NCBI RefSeq assembly: GCF_014058705.1
Contig: NZ_CP059692.1
Span: 3,336,001 to 3,400,000, forward strand
Direction: 5' to 3'
Source: Aureimonas mangrovi
GTDB taxonomy: Bacteria; Pseudomonadota; Alphaproteobacteria; Rhizobiales; Rhizobiaceae
Length of the DNA stretch: 64,000 nt
Shown: positions 26,445-34,676 of the stretch, in pieces
Layout of the letters: each line of letters begins with the position of its first letter
How positions within the stretch are numbered: the first letter of the stretch is position 1
Translations under genes and position numbers: made by a program
Notes under the pieces: model-generated
Databases searched by the model: none
Seen by the model: the letters and a program-made list of their open reading frames with translations, nothing else
Told to the model about the DNA's origin: nothing

Positions 26445-27504
26445 GCTCGAGCCGCGGCTGAAGCCCAGCCGCGCGGCCGTCTTTCTGTCGCCGCTCGGCG
26501 CCGTCGCGGCGACGCTGATCGTCGGCGCGGTGGTGTTCACGCTTCTGGGCTATGACGGTCTCGGCGCAGTGCGGCAGATCTTCCTCGCCCCCCTGACGAG
26601 CGTCCATCGCTGGCAGGACCTTCTGGTCAAGGCAGCGCCGCTCGCCATCATCGCGCTCGGGCTCTCCATCGGCTTCCGGGCAAATGTCTGGAACATCGGC
26701 GCCGAGGGGCAGTACGTCGTCGGCGGCCTCGCCGGCACCGGCATCGCGCTCGCCACGCTCGACCTCACCGGCTTCTGGATCCTGCCGGCGATGATTCTCG
26801 CAGGCCTCGCTGGCGGCATGGCCTATGCGGCGATCCCCGCGCTTCTGCGCGTGAAGCTCGGCGTCAGCGAGATCCTGTCGAGCCTGATGCTGAACTACGT
26901 CGCCATCCAGCTTCTGTATTATCTGATGCGCGGTCCGTGGCGCGATCCGATGGGCTTCGGCTTCCCGCAGAGCGCGTTGTTCTCGCTCGACCAGACGCTG
27001 CCGATCGTCGTGCCGCGCACGCTCATCCATCTCGGCATACCGCTGGCGCTGGCGCTCGCGCTTCTCGTCTGGTTCGTGATGGCGCGCACCATCGCCGGGT
27101 TCCAGGTGCGCCTTCTCGGCCTTTCGCCGCACGCCGCGCGCTACGGCGGCTTTCGCGAGAACCGCGTCGTCTTCCTGTGTCTTGCCATCGGCGGCGCCTT
27201 CGCCGGCCTTGCGGGCATTCTGGAGGCCGCCGGTCCCTTCGGCCAGATGGTGCCGAGCTTTCCGACAGGCTACGGCTTCACCGCGATCATCGTCGCCTTT
27301 CTCGGGCGCCTCCAGCCGGTCGGCATCGTCCTCGCCAGCCTCGTCCTCGCGCTCACCTATGTGGGCGGCGAAAGCGCGCAGACGATGATCGGCCTGCCGG
27401 CGGCCGCCATCGGCGTCTTCCAGGCTATGCTCCTGTTCTTCCTGCTGGCCTCCGACATCCTGATCCGCTACCGGCCGCGCTGGCATGCAAGGGCCGCCGC
27501 ATGA
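26434..27504 (+). CDS. ABC transporter permease 1 (BMP/nucleoside family)
   Basis: 356-residue membrane protein with roughly eight to ten hydrophobic segments and the family hallmark NVWNIGAEGQYVVGGLAGTG near residues 77-96, plus VKLGVSEILSSLMLNYVAIQLL. It pairs with the next gene as a heterodimeric permease. The ATG at 26434 has GAGG six bases upstream and overlaps the ATPase gene; an ATG at 26401 is also in frame but buries 44 bases in the previous gene. The stop overlaps the next start by ATGA. Confidence 0.93.
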   Translation: MSLRLEPRLKPSRAAVFLSPLGAVAATLIVGAVVFTLLGYDGLGAVRQIFLAPLTSVHRWQDLLVKAAPLAIIALGLSIGFRANVWNIGAEGQYVVGGLAGTGIALATLDLTGFWILPAMILAGLAGGMAYAAIPALLRVKLGVSEILSSLMLNYVAIQLLYYLMRGPWRDPMGFGFPQSALFSLDQTLPIVVPRTLIHLGIPLALALALLVWFVMARTIAGFQVRLLGLSPHAARYGGFRENRVVFLCLAIGGAFAGLAGILEAAGPFGQMVPSFPTGYGFTAIIVAFLGRLQPVGIVLASLVLALTYVGGESAQTMIGLPAAAIGVFQAMLLFFLLASDILIRYRPRWHARAAA

Positions 27505-28427
27505 GCCCGGAATTCGCCGTCGCCGTCGTCTTCGCCGTGGTCATGTCGGCAACGCCGATCCTTATCGCAGCGCTGGGCGAGCTGGTGGTCGAGAAGTCCG
27601 GCGTCCTCAATCTCGGCGTCGAGGGCATGATGCTGATCGGCGCGGTGACGGGCTTCATCGTCACGGTCTCGACGGGTTCGCCCTGGCTCGGCGCGCTGGC
27701 GGCACTCGTCTGCGGCGCCGCCGTCTCGCTCATCTTCGGCTATTTGACGCTGTCGCTCACAGCCAACCAGGTGGCGACGGGGCTGGCGCTGACGATCTTC
27801 GGCACGGGCGTCTCGGCGCTTCTGGGCGCCTCCTTCGTCGGCATGACGACCTCGACGCTCGGGGCGGTCTTCCCTCGTGCGCTGAGCGCAGACCCGATCT
27901 GGCGCGTCCTCTTCGGCTATTCGCCGCTGGTCTACTTCTCGTTCTTCCTGACCTTCGCAGTCTGGTATTTCCTCAAGCATACGCGCGGCGGGCTGATCCT
28001 GCGCGCAGTCGGCGAGAACGACGCCTCCGCCCATTCCATCGGCTATCCGGTTCTGCGCGTGCGCTATCTCGCGGTTCTCTTCGGCGGGGCGATGGCCGGG
28101 CTCGCCGGCTCCTTCTACTCGCTGGTGCTGACGCCGATGTGGGCCGAGCGCCTGACCTCCGGGCGCGGCTGGATCGCCATCGCGCTCGTCGTCTTCGCCG
28201 CATGGCGGCCCGGCCGGCTTCTCGTCGGCGCCTATCTCTTCGGCGCGGTGATCACGCTCGAGCTTCAGGCCAAGGCCGCGGGATGGTCCGGCCTTGCGCC
28301 CGAGTTCCTGACGAGCCTTCCCTACCTGATGACGATCCTCGTCCTCGCCCTCATCTCCGGCCGCAAGCTCTCCGCCCGCACGGCCGCACCCGCATGCCTC
28401 GGAAAGCCCTTCCGGGCCACCGCATGA
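27501..28427 (+). CDS. ABC transporter permease 2 (BMP/nucleoside family)
   Basis: 308-residue partner permease with about eight membrane spans. It shows the signature of the second subunit, ALGELVVEKSGVLNLGVEGMMLIGAVTG near residues 24-51, and SLTANQVATGLALTIFGTG. A longer overlapping frame begins at 26937 but is a shadow of permease 1. Start and stop both overlap neighbouring genes by ATGA, so xdhC through the binding protein is read as one coupled unit. It forms the second half of the membrane pore of the presumed purine importer. Confidence 0.93.
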   Translation: MSPEFAVAVVFAVVMSATPILIAALGELVVEKSGVLNLGVEGMMLIGAVTGFIVTVSTGSPWLGALAALVCGAAVSLIFGYLTLSLTANQVATGLALTIFGTGVSALLGASFVGMTTSTLGAVFPRALSADPIWRVLFGYSPLVYFSFFLTFAVWYFLKHTRGGLILRAVGENDASAHSIGYPVLRVRYLAVLFGGAMAGLAGSFYSLVLTPMWAERLTSGRGWIAIALVVFAAWRPGRLLVGAYLFGAVITLELQAKAAGWSGLAPEFLTSLPYLMTILVLALISGRKLSARTAAPACLGKPFRATA

Positions 28428-28465
28428 ACCCGCTACAGTCCCGCTTTCTCGATGGAGCCCTGCCG

Positions 28466-29545
28466 ATGACCCACTTCACCCGCCGTGCGCTGATGGCCGG
28501 TACCGCCGCCGTCCTCGCCTTCGCCGCCCTGCCCGCCTTCGCGCAGGTCACGGACCGCCCGGTCAAGGCCGCCTTCGTCTATGTCGGCCCGGTCGGCGAC
28601 TTCGGCTATTCCTTCGCCCATGACCAGGGCCGGCAGTACCTTCAGGAGCAGCTCGGAGACGCTGTCGAGACGAGCTTCGTGGAGAACGTCTCCGAAGGGC
28701 CGGACGCCGAGCGCGTCATCCGCCAGCTCGCGCAGGACGGCAACGACATCATCTTCGCCACCTCCTTCGGCTTCATGAACCCCACGCTGCGCGTCGCGCG
28801 CCAGTTCCCGGACGTGAAGTTCGAGCATGCCACCGGCTACCAGACGGCCGAGAACATGGCCGCCTACAACGCCCGCTTCTACGAGGGGCGTGCCGTGCTC
28901 GGCACCATCGCCGGCATGATGTCGGAGACGGGCAAGGCCGGCTACGTCGCCTCCTTCCCGATCCCGGAAGTGGTGATGGGCATCAACGCCTTCACGCTGG
29001 CCGCGCGCGCCGTGAACCCGGATTTCGAAACGCAGGTGGTCTGGGTGAACTCCTGGTACGACCCGGCTCGCGAGAGCGAGGCGGCGAACGCCCTTCTCGA
29101 CCAGGGCGCCGACGTCATCACCCAGCACACCGACAGCCCCGGCCCGCTGCAGGCGGCCGAGGAGCGCGGCGCGATCACTTTCGGCCAAGCCTGGGACATG
29201 TCGAACTTCGCGCCGAACGCGCACATGACGGCCATCGTCGATCAGTGGGGCCCCTATTACGTCCAGCGCGTGCAGGCCGTGATCGACGGCACCTGGGAGA
29301 CGGGCAATGTCTGGCTCGGCATGCCGGAGGGCGAGGTCGAGATGGCGCCCTGGAACGAGCGCATGCCCGCAGAGGTGCAGGAGGCCGCGCAGGCGATCGT
29401 CGACGGCACCAAGGACGGCTCCTACCACGTCTTCACCGGGCCGATCACCGATCAGGCCGGCGAAGTGCGCGTGCCCGAGGGGCAGGTCATGGCCGATCCG
29501 GACCTCCTCTCGATGGAATGGTATGTCGAGGGCGTTTCCAACTAA
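28466..29545 (+). CDS. BMP-family periplasmic substrate-binding protein (purine transporter)
   Basis: 359-residue PnrA/BmpA-like receptor. The signal peptide is MTHFTRRALMAGTAAVLAF with an ALPAFAQ cleavage site; the RRALMAG start is twin-arginine-like but also compatible with Sec. The mature protein has FVYVGPVGDFGYSFAHDQGR, FATSFGFMNPTLRVA and GADVITQHTDSPGPLQAAE, typical of BMP proteins. An upstream in-frame ATG at 28424 overlaps the permease stop and would add 14 residues; 28466 is favoured by GGAG upstream and by the position of the signal peptide. BMP receptors usually bind nucleosides or purines. Confidence 0.92.
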   Translation: MTHFTRRALMAGTAAVLAFAALPAFAQVTDRPVKAAFVYVGPVGDFGYSFAHDQGRQYLQEQLGDAVETSFVENVSEGPDAERVIRQLAQDGNDIIFATSFGFMNPTLRVARQFPDVKFEHATGYQTAENMAAYNARFYEGRAVLGTIAGMMSETGKAGYVASFPIPEVVMGINAFTLAARAVNPDFETQVVWVNSWYDPARESEAANALLDQGADVITQHTDSPGPLQAAEERGAITFGQAWDMSNFAPNAHMTAIVDQWGPYYVQRVQAVIDGTWETGNVWLGMPEGEVEMAPWNERMPAEVQEAAQAIVDGTKDGSYHVFTGPITDQAGEVRVPEGQVMADPDLLSMEWYVEGVSN

Positions 29546-29595
29546 GAGATCGCGCTGCGTCCCTCTAGCACGGGCGCCCTATCCACCGAAACCGG

Positions 29596-29616
29596 AAGGC
29601 GCCCGCCGGGCGCTTT
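29596..29616 (+). terminator. Hairpin after the purine transporter operon
   Basis: GCGCCC (29599-29604), a GCC loop and GGGCGC (29608-29613) followed by TTT, 50 bases after the binding-protein stop. Short U-tract, so a modest Rho-independent terminator. It separates the xdh-ABC unit from puuD-guaD. Confidence 0.55.
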
Positions 29617-29728
29617 CCCCATGCCCGCCTTTCCCACCGTCTCCTGAACGGCGAGGGGCCACGAACGGCACATCGGATCAACGCATGAGGCGGCCGCGAC
29701 AAGGGGGCGGCGCCTCGGGGGTCATCCC

Positions 29729-30976
29729 ATGTGGACCTATTTCTCCGAGTGGCTGCAATTCGGCGTGCGCTGGCTGCATGTCGTCACCGCGATCGCCTGG
29801 ATCGGCTCGTCCTTCTACTTCATTGCGCTGGATCTCGGGCTGCGCAAGCCACACGGCACGCCCCCGGAGGGCGTCGGCGGGGAAGCCTGGCAGGTGCATG
29901 GCGGCGGTTTCTACCACATTCAGAAATACATGGTCGCACCGGCGCACATGCCCGAGGACCTTACCTGGTTCAAATGGGAGAGCTACGCGACGTGGCTTTC
30001 GGGCTTCGCGCTCCTCTTCCTTGTCTACTATGTCGGCGCGGACCTCTATCTGATCGACCGTTCCGTCGCGGACCTGCCGGTCTGGGGCGCGAGCATCATC
30101 GGCATGGCCGGCCTCGCGCTCGGTTGGATCGTCTACGACTTCATCTGCAAGTCGCCGCTGAAGGGCAACGACACGGCGCTTCTGGCGGTCCTCTTCGTCT
30201 ATGTGGTCCTGGCGAGCTTCATCTTCGCGCAGCTCTTCTCCGGGCGCGGCGCTATGCTGCACACCGGCGCAATGATCGCCACCTTGATGACGGCGAACGT
30301 CTTCCTGATCATCATTCCCAACCAGAAGATCGTGGTGGCGGACCTCAAGGCCGGGCGCGTGCCGGAGGCGCGGCTGGGGGCGGAAGCCAAGCAGCGCTCG
30401 CTGCACAACAACTACCTGACCCTGCCCGTCATCTTCCTGATGCTCTCCAACCACTACCCGCTCGCCTTCGCGACGCAGTGGAACTGGCTGATCGCGGGGC
30501 TCGTGCTCCTGATGGGCGCGGTGATCCGGCACTTCTTCAACACGATGCACAAGACGCATCAGAAGCTCTGGTGGTGCTGGGCGGTGGCCGGGCTTCTCTT
30601 CGCGGCCGTCATCACGCTTTCGGGCGCGCCGGGCTGGCGCGCGAGCCCGCAGGCACAGGCCGCGCTACCGCGCATCGAAGGCGACCCCGGCCGCGCGCTG
30701 ATGACCTCCAGCCACTTCGCCGAAGCGGAGGGCGTCGTCCTGTCGCGCTGCTCGATGTGCCATGCCCGCGAGCCGCTCTGGCCGGGGCTCGCCCATGCGC
30801 CGAAGGCGATCTATCTGGAGACGCCGGAGGACATCGTGCACAACGCCCGCCTGATCGACGCGCAGTCCGTGCGCTCCCACGCCATGCCGCCCGGCAACGT
30901 TACCGGGCTTGAGCCGGACGAGCGCCAGCTTCTGGCCCGCTGGATCGCCTCGGGCGACGGGCGGTGGCGGCCGTGA
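29729..30976 (+). CDS. puuD: Membrane-bound urate hydroxylase/oxidase PuuD with cytochrome c domain
   Basis: Oxidises urate to 5-hydroxyisourate and passes electrons to a c-type haem rather than to oxygen. The 415 residues begin with WLQFGVRWLHVVTAIAWIGSSFYF, then about eight membrane spans with conserved histidines (HKTHQKLWW near 270), and end in a soluble cytochrome c domain with CSMCH at 341-345 and a distal Met in HAMPPGN. This replaces the soluble cofactor-free uricase. It precedes guaD with a GTGA overlap. The upstream gap 29617-29728 should hold the promoter, though no strong boxes are evident. Confidence 0.95.
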   Translation: MWTYFSEWLQFGVRWLHVVTAIAWIGSSFYFIALDLGLRKPHGTPPEGVGGEAWQVHGGGFYHIQKYMVAPAHMPEDLTWFKWESYATWLSGFALLFLVYYVGADLYLIDRSVADLPVWGASIIGMAGLALGWIVYDFICKSPLKGNDTALLAVLFVYVVLASFIFAQLFSGRGAMLHTGAMIATLMTANVFLIIIPNQKIVVADLKAGRVPEARLGAEAKQRSLHNNYLTLPVIFLMLSNHYPLAFATQWNWLIAGLVLLMGAVIRHFFNTMHKTHQKLWWCWAVAGLLFAAVITLSGAPGWRASPQAQAALPRIEGDPGRALMTSSHFAEAEGVVLSRCSMCHAREPLWPGLAHAPKAIYLETPEDIVHNARLIDAQSVRSHAMPPGNVTGLEPDERQLLARWIASGDGRWRP

Positions 30977-32364
30977 AGGCGCAGCAGCAAAGCGGCGCGA
31001 GCCTCGCGATCCGCGCCCGCATCCTCACCTTCGACGGCGATCCGCGGGTGGACCCCGCCGCCACGCGCTACATCGAGGACGGCATGGTCACGGTCCGCGA
31101 CGGGATCGTCGAGGCCATCGGCGAGGCGCGCGACCTCCTGCCCAGCCTGGCGCATGACCTGCGCATCGTCGACCATCGCCCGCACCTCCTGATGCCGGGC
31201 TTCATCGACCCGCATCTGCACATGCCGCAGACGCAGGTGATCGCCTCCTACGGCACCGAGCTCCTGGAGTGGCTTCAGAAATACACCTTCCCGGAGGAAA
31301 GCCGCTACGGCGACGCAGCCGTTGCCGACGAGGCCGCCGCCTTCGTCCTCTCAGAGCTTCTGGCGAACGGCACCACGACGGCGGTGTTCTTCTGCACCTC
31401 CCATCCGCAATCGGTGAACAGCCTGATGGCCGAGGCCGAGCGGCGCGGGCTGCGCATCGTCGCCGGCAAGGTGATGATGGATCGCGGCGCGCCGGACGCG
31501 CTCCTCGACACGCCGCAGCGCGGATATGACGAGACGAAGGCCGCGATCGAGCGCTGGCACGGAAGCGGCCGCCTCTCGGTCGCCATCTCACCGCGCTTCG
31601 CGCCGACCTCCACAGAGGCACAGCTCGAGGCAGCCGGAGCGCTGGCCGCCGAGCACCCGGCACTGCCGATCCAGACCCATCTGTCCGAGAACCTTGCCGA
31701 GATCGCCTATGTGAAGGAGCTGTTTTCCTGGGCGCAGGACTATCTCGACGTCTACGAGCGCTACGGCCTCGTTCGCGAGAAAGCGCTGTTCGGCCACTGC
31801 ATCCACCTGACGGAGCGCGAGAAGGCGAGCCTTGCGGAGCGCCGGGCCAGCGCGATCTTCTGCCCGACCTCCAACCTCTTCCTCGGCTCCGGCCTGTACG
31901 ACCGGGCCGGGCTGATCGAGGCGGGCGTGCGCACCGGCATCGCCACCGACATCGGCGGCGGTACCTCCTACTCGATGCTGACGACGGCGGGCGAGGGCTA
32001 CAAGGCGCTGGCGCTGCGCCACCAGAAGCTGCCCGTGCTCCAGGCCTTTCACTGGATGACGGCGGGCAATGCGCAGGCCATCGGCCTCGACGACAGGATC
32101 GGCCGCATCGCACCCGGCTACGAGGCGGATTTCACGCTCATCGACACGGGCGCGACACGCGCCATGCGACGGCGGCTCGAACGGGTGGAGACGCTGGAGG
32201 AAGAGCTTTTCCTGCTGATGACGATGGGCGACGACCGGGCCGTGGTCGCGACCTATGCCGCAGGGCGGCGCGTCCACCAGCGCGGCGGCGGTTTCCTGCC
32301 GGCCCGCGAGGCGCCGCAGCCGGTCGTCTCGCCGTCCGAACAGGCGGGCGCGGTCCAGCAATAG
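30973..32364 (+). CDS. guaD: Guanine deaminase (GTG start)
   Basis: Deaminates guanine to xanthine, feeding XDH. Amidohydrolase of about 463 residues with metal-binding FIDPHLHMPQTQ, the GTTTAVFF strand, QTHLSENLAEI, FGHCIHL and ATDIGGGTSYSML, all typical of guanine deaminases. The GTG at 30973 overlaps the puuD TGA; a GTG three codons earlier (30964) is an alternative. It is the last gene of the puuD-guaD unit. Confidence 0.94.
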   Translation: MKAQQQSGASLAIRARILTFDGDPRVDPAATRYIEDGMVTVRDGIVEAIGEARDLLPSLAHDLRIVDHRPHLLMPGFIDPHLHMPQTQVIASYGTELLEWLQKYTFPEESRYGDAAVADEAAAFVLSELLANGTTTAVFFCTSHPQSVNSLMAEAERRGLRIVAGKVMMDRGAPDALLDTPQRGYDETKAAIERWHGSGRLSVAISPRFAPTSTEAQLEAAGALAAEHPALPIQTHLSENLAEIAYVKELFSWAQDYLDVYERYGLVREKALFGHCIHLTEREKASLAERRASAIFCPTSNLFLGSGLYDRAGLIEAGVRTGIATDIGGGTSYSMLTTAGEGYKALALRHQKLPVLQAFHWMTAGNAQAIGLDDRIGRIAPGYEADFTLIDTGATRAMRRRLERVETLEEELFLLMTMGDDRAVVATYAAGRRVHQRGGGFLPAREAPQPVVSPSEQAGAVQQ

Positions 32365-32488
32365 GCATCGCGGCTCGATATTTAAGCGCACCGTGATGCA
32401 ACTCGACTCCGCCCGATCGATTCCTAGTTCCTGAGACACGCGAAGGCAGCGCCCGGCCGGGCCGCCTGCCAACTCGGCATAATCGGGA

Positions 32489-32534
32489 TGGAGTTGCCTC
32501 TGCGCGTCCAGTCGGACGCGCAGAGGCAACTCCA
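32489..32534. repeat. Perfect 21-bp inverted repeat with 4-base loop upstream of glgE
   Basis: Arms 32489-32509 and 32514-32534 are exact complements (arm ends TGGAGTTGCCTC / GAGGCAACTCCA), with AGTC between them. It starts 124 bases after guaD and ends 25 bases before the glgE ATG. No T-run follows, so it is not an ordinary terminator. In RNA it would be an exceptionally stable hairpin just before the glgE ribosome site. I did not see a second copy in the window. Confidence 0.9.
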
Positions 32535-32559
32535 AGGAATCAGGCAAGAGAGGGTGCCC

Positions 32560-34602
32560 ATGGCCAGTGAAACCCTGACGAAGCCCCTGAGGGCGGCGGC
32601 CCGCAAAGCCGGGCTCGCCGGCAAATCGCAGGAGAGGCTGGAGACGCTGTCGCGCTCGCGCCTCGCCATCGAAGGGGTGACGCCGCTGATCGACGGCGGA
32701 CGTTTCGCCGTCAAACGGTTGGTCGGGGAGCCGCTCGCCATCGAGGCCGACATCTTCTGCGACGGCCACGAGAAGATCGATGCGGCGATCCTTACGCGCC
32801 ATCCGGGCGCGAAGGAGTGGGTCGAGACGCCGCTGACCTTCTGGGAGAACGACCGCTGGCGCGCCACCGTCTCCTTCGACGAGCCCGGCCCGGCCCGCTA
32901 CACCATCATCGCCTGGCGCGACGCCTATGCCACTTGGGCGAGCGACACGAAAAAGAAGAAGGATGCCGGCCAGGATGTCTCGCTGGAGTTGCGCGAGGCG
33001 CGGGCGCTCGTGGAACGCGCCATTGAAGGCGAGCGCGGCACAAAGGCCGACCGCAAGGCGCTGAAGGCCTTCGTCGAACGGCTCGACAGGCATATCGCCG
33101 ATCAGAATACGGAGGGGCAGTACGCGCTCTTCGAGGAGCGGGAGACGGTGGACTTGATGAACCGTGTCGGTCCACGCGACGACCTTACGCGCTGGGAGGT
33201 GGAGGTGCCGGTCTGGGTGGACCGCGAGGCCGCCGGCTTCTCGGCGTGGTACGAGCTGATGCCGCGCTCGCAGTCCGGCGACCCCGCGCGCCACGGCACG
33301 TTCGACGACGTCATCAAGCGCCTGCCGGACATCCGCGAGATGGGCTTCGATGTTCTTTATTTCCCGCCGATCCACCCGATCGGCAAGGCGTTCCGCAAGG
33401 GCAAGAACAATTCGGTCACGGCCCAGGAAGGTGAGCCTGGCTCGCCTTATGCCATCGGCTCCGCAGAGGGCGGCCATACGGCGCTGCACCCCGAGCTCGG
33501 CTCGTTCGAGGATTTCGCGCGCCTCGTGAACGAGGCCGGCGCGCATGGGCTGGAGATCGCTATCGACTTCGCGATCCAGTGTTCGCCCGACCACCCGTGG
33601 ATCAAGGAGCATCCCGGCTGGTTCGACTGGCGGCCCGACGGCACGATCAAATACGCCGAGAACCCGCCGAAGAAGTATCAGGACATCGTCAACGTCGATT
33701 TCTACCGGCCGGACTCGATCCCGAGCCTGTGGATCGAACTTCGTGACGTCGTGCTCTTCTGGCTCGACAAGGGCGTGCGCATCTTCCGCGTCGACAATCC
33801 GCACACCAAGCCCTTCCCCTTCTGGGAGTGGATGATAGCGGAGGTCCGCGAGAAGGACCCCGGCGCGATCTTCCTCGCCGAGGCGTTCACACGGCCGAAG
33901 GTGATGAAGCGCCTCGCCAAGGTCGGCTACAATCAGTCCTACTCCTACTTCACGTGGCGCAACGAGAAGTGGGAGTTGGAGACGTATCTGAGGGAGCTGA
34001 CGACCGAAGAGTGCGCGGAATTCATGCGGCCGAACTTCTTCGTCAACACGCCCGACATCAATCCGGTCTTCCTGCAGACGGGCGGGCGCCCGGCACATCG
34101 CCTGCGCCTCGCGCTGGCTGCGACGCTCGCCGGCAATTACGGCGTTTACTCCGGGTTCGAGCTCTGCGAGGCCGAGCCGGTGCCCGGCAAGGAGGAGTAT
34201 CTCAACTCCGAGAAATACGAGATCCGCGCCTTCGACTGGTTCGCCCCCGGCAACATCCGCGAGGACATCGCCTTCTTCAACGCCCTGCGGCGCGCGGAGC
34301 CGGCGATGCGGGACTTCCGCTCACTCCAGTTCCTCAACTTCTGGAACGAGAACGTTCTCTACTACGCCAAGCGCACGGCGGACCGCTCGTCCTACCTCCT
34401 GTTCATGGTCAATCTCGATCCGCACAATTCGCAGGGCGGCCATTTCGAGGCCCCGCTCTGGGAGTTCGGCCTGCCCGACACCGGCTCGCTGAAGGTCGAG
34501 GATCTTGTCAACGGTCGCCAGTTCGTCTGGTCCGGCAAGGTGCAGCACTGGTGGCTGAACCCCGAGGAATGCCCCTACGCGGTCTTCAAGGTTTCGGCCT
34601 GA
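32560..34602 (+). CDS. glgE: Alpha-1,4-glucan:maltose-1-phosphate maltosyltransferase
   Basis: Extends alpha-1,4-glucan with maltose-1-phosphate made by TreS/Mak. The 680 residues show the GH13_3 pattern: an N-terminal beta domain (FAVKRLVGEPLAIEADIF), a helical insert, a barrel with FPPIHPIGKAFRKGKNN, GVRIFRVDNPHTKPFPFWEWM (nucleophile Asp), FLAEAFTRPKVM (acid/base Glu) and the phosphate-site ENFFVNTPDINP-like stretch (RPNFFVNTPDINP). The frame opens at 32488 inside the inverted repeat; the ATG at 32560 is preceded by GAGAGGG at five bases and begins MASETLTKPL. First gene of glgE-treS/mak-glgB. Confidence 0.95.
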   Translation: MASETLTKPLRAAARKAGLAGKSQERLETLSRSRLAIEGVTPLIDGGRFAVKRLVGEPLAIEADIFCDGHEKIDAAILTRHPGAKEWVETPLTFWENDRWRATVSFDEPGPARYTIIAWRDAYATWASDTKKKKDAGQDVSLELREARALVERAIEGERGTKADRKALKAFVERLDRHIADQNTEGQYALFEERETVDLMNRVGPRDDLTRWEVEVPVWVDREAAGFSAWYELMPRSQSGDPARHGTFDDVIKRLPDIREMGFDVLYFPPIHPIGKAFRKGKNNSVTAQEGEPGSPYAIGSAEGGHTALHPELGSFEDFARLVNEAGAHGLEIAIDFAIQCSPDHPWIKEHPGWFDWRPDGTIKYAENPPKKYQDIVNVDFYRPDSIPSLWIELRDVVLFWLDKGVRIFRVDNPHTKPFPFWEWMIAEVREKDPGAIFLAEAFTRPKVMKRLAKVGYNQSYSYFTWRNEKWELETYLRELTTEECAEFMRPNFFVNTPDINPVFLQTGGRPAHRLRLALAATLAGNYGVYSGFELCEAEPVPGKEEYLNSEKYEIRAFDWFAPGNIREDIAFFNALRRAEPAMRDFRSLQFLNFWNENVLYYAKRTADRSSYLLFMVNLDPHNSQGGHFEAPLWEFGLPDTGSLKVEDLVNGRQFVWSGKVQHWWLNPEECPYAVFKVSA

Positions 34603-34676
34603 CCGCATCTTCGCCGGGTTTGCCACCGAGCCTGCCCGGCCCTTCGCAAGTTCACGCCTTCCCGAAAAGAGCACCC

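Noticed and set aside
29546-29728. Gap before puuD searched for a small gene or RNA
   Set aside because: Only the short hairpin at 29596-29616 could be supported.
32489-32534. Inverted repeat considered as an insertion sequence end or attachment site
   Set aside because: No transposase, target duplication or partner repeat in the window.
33828-34676. Extension of the treS/mak frame back into glgE
   Set aside because: Out-of-frame shadow of glgE; TreS homology begins after the ATG at 34677.
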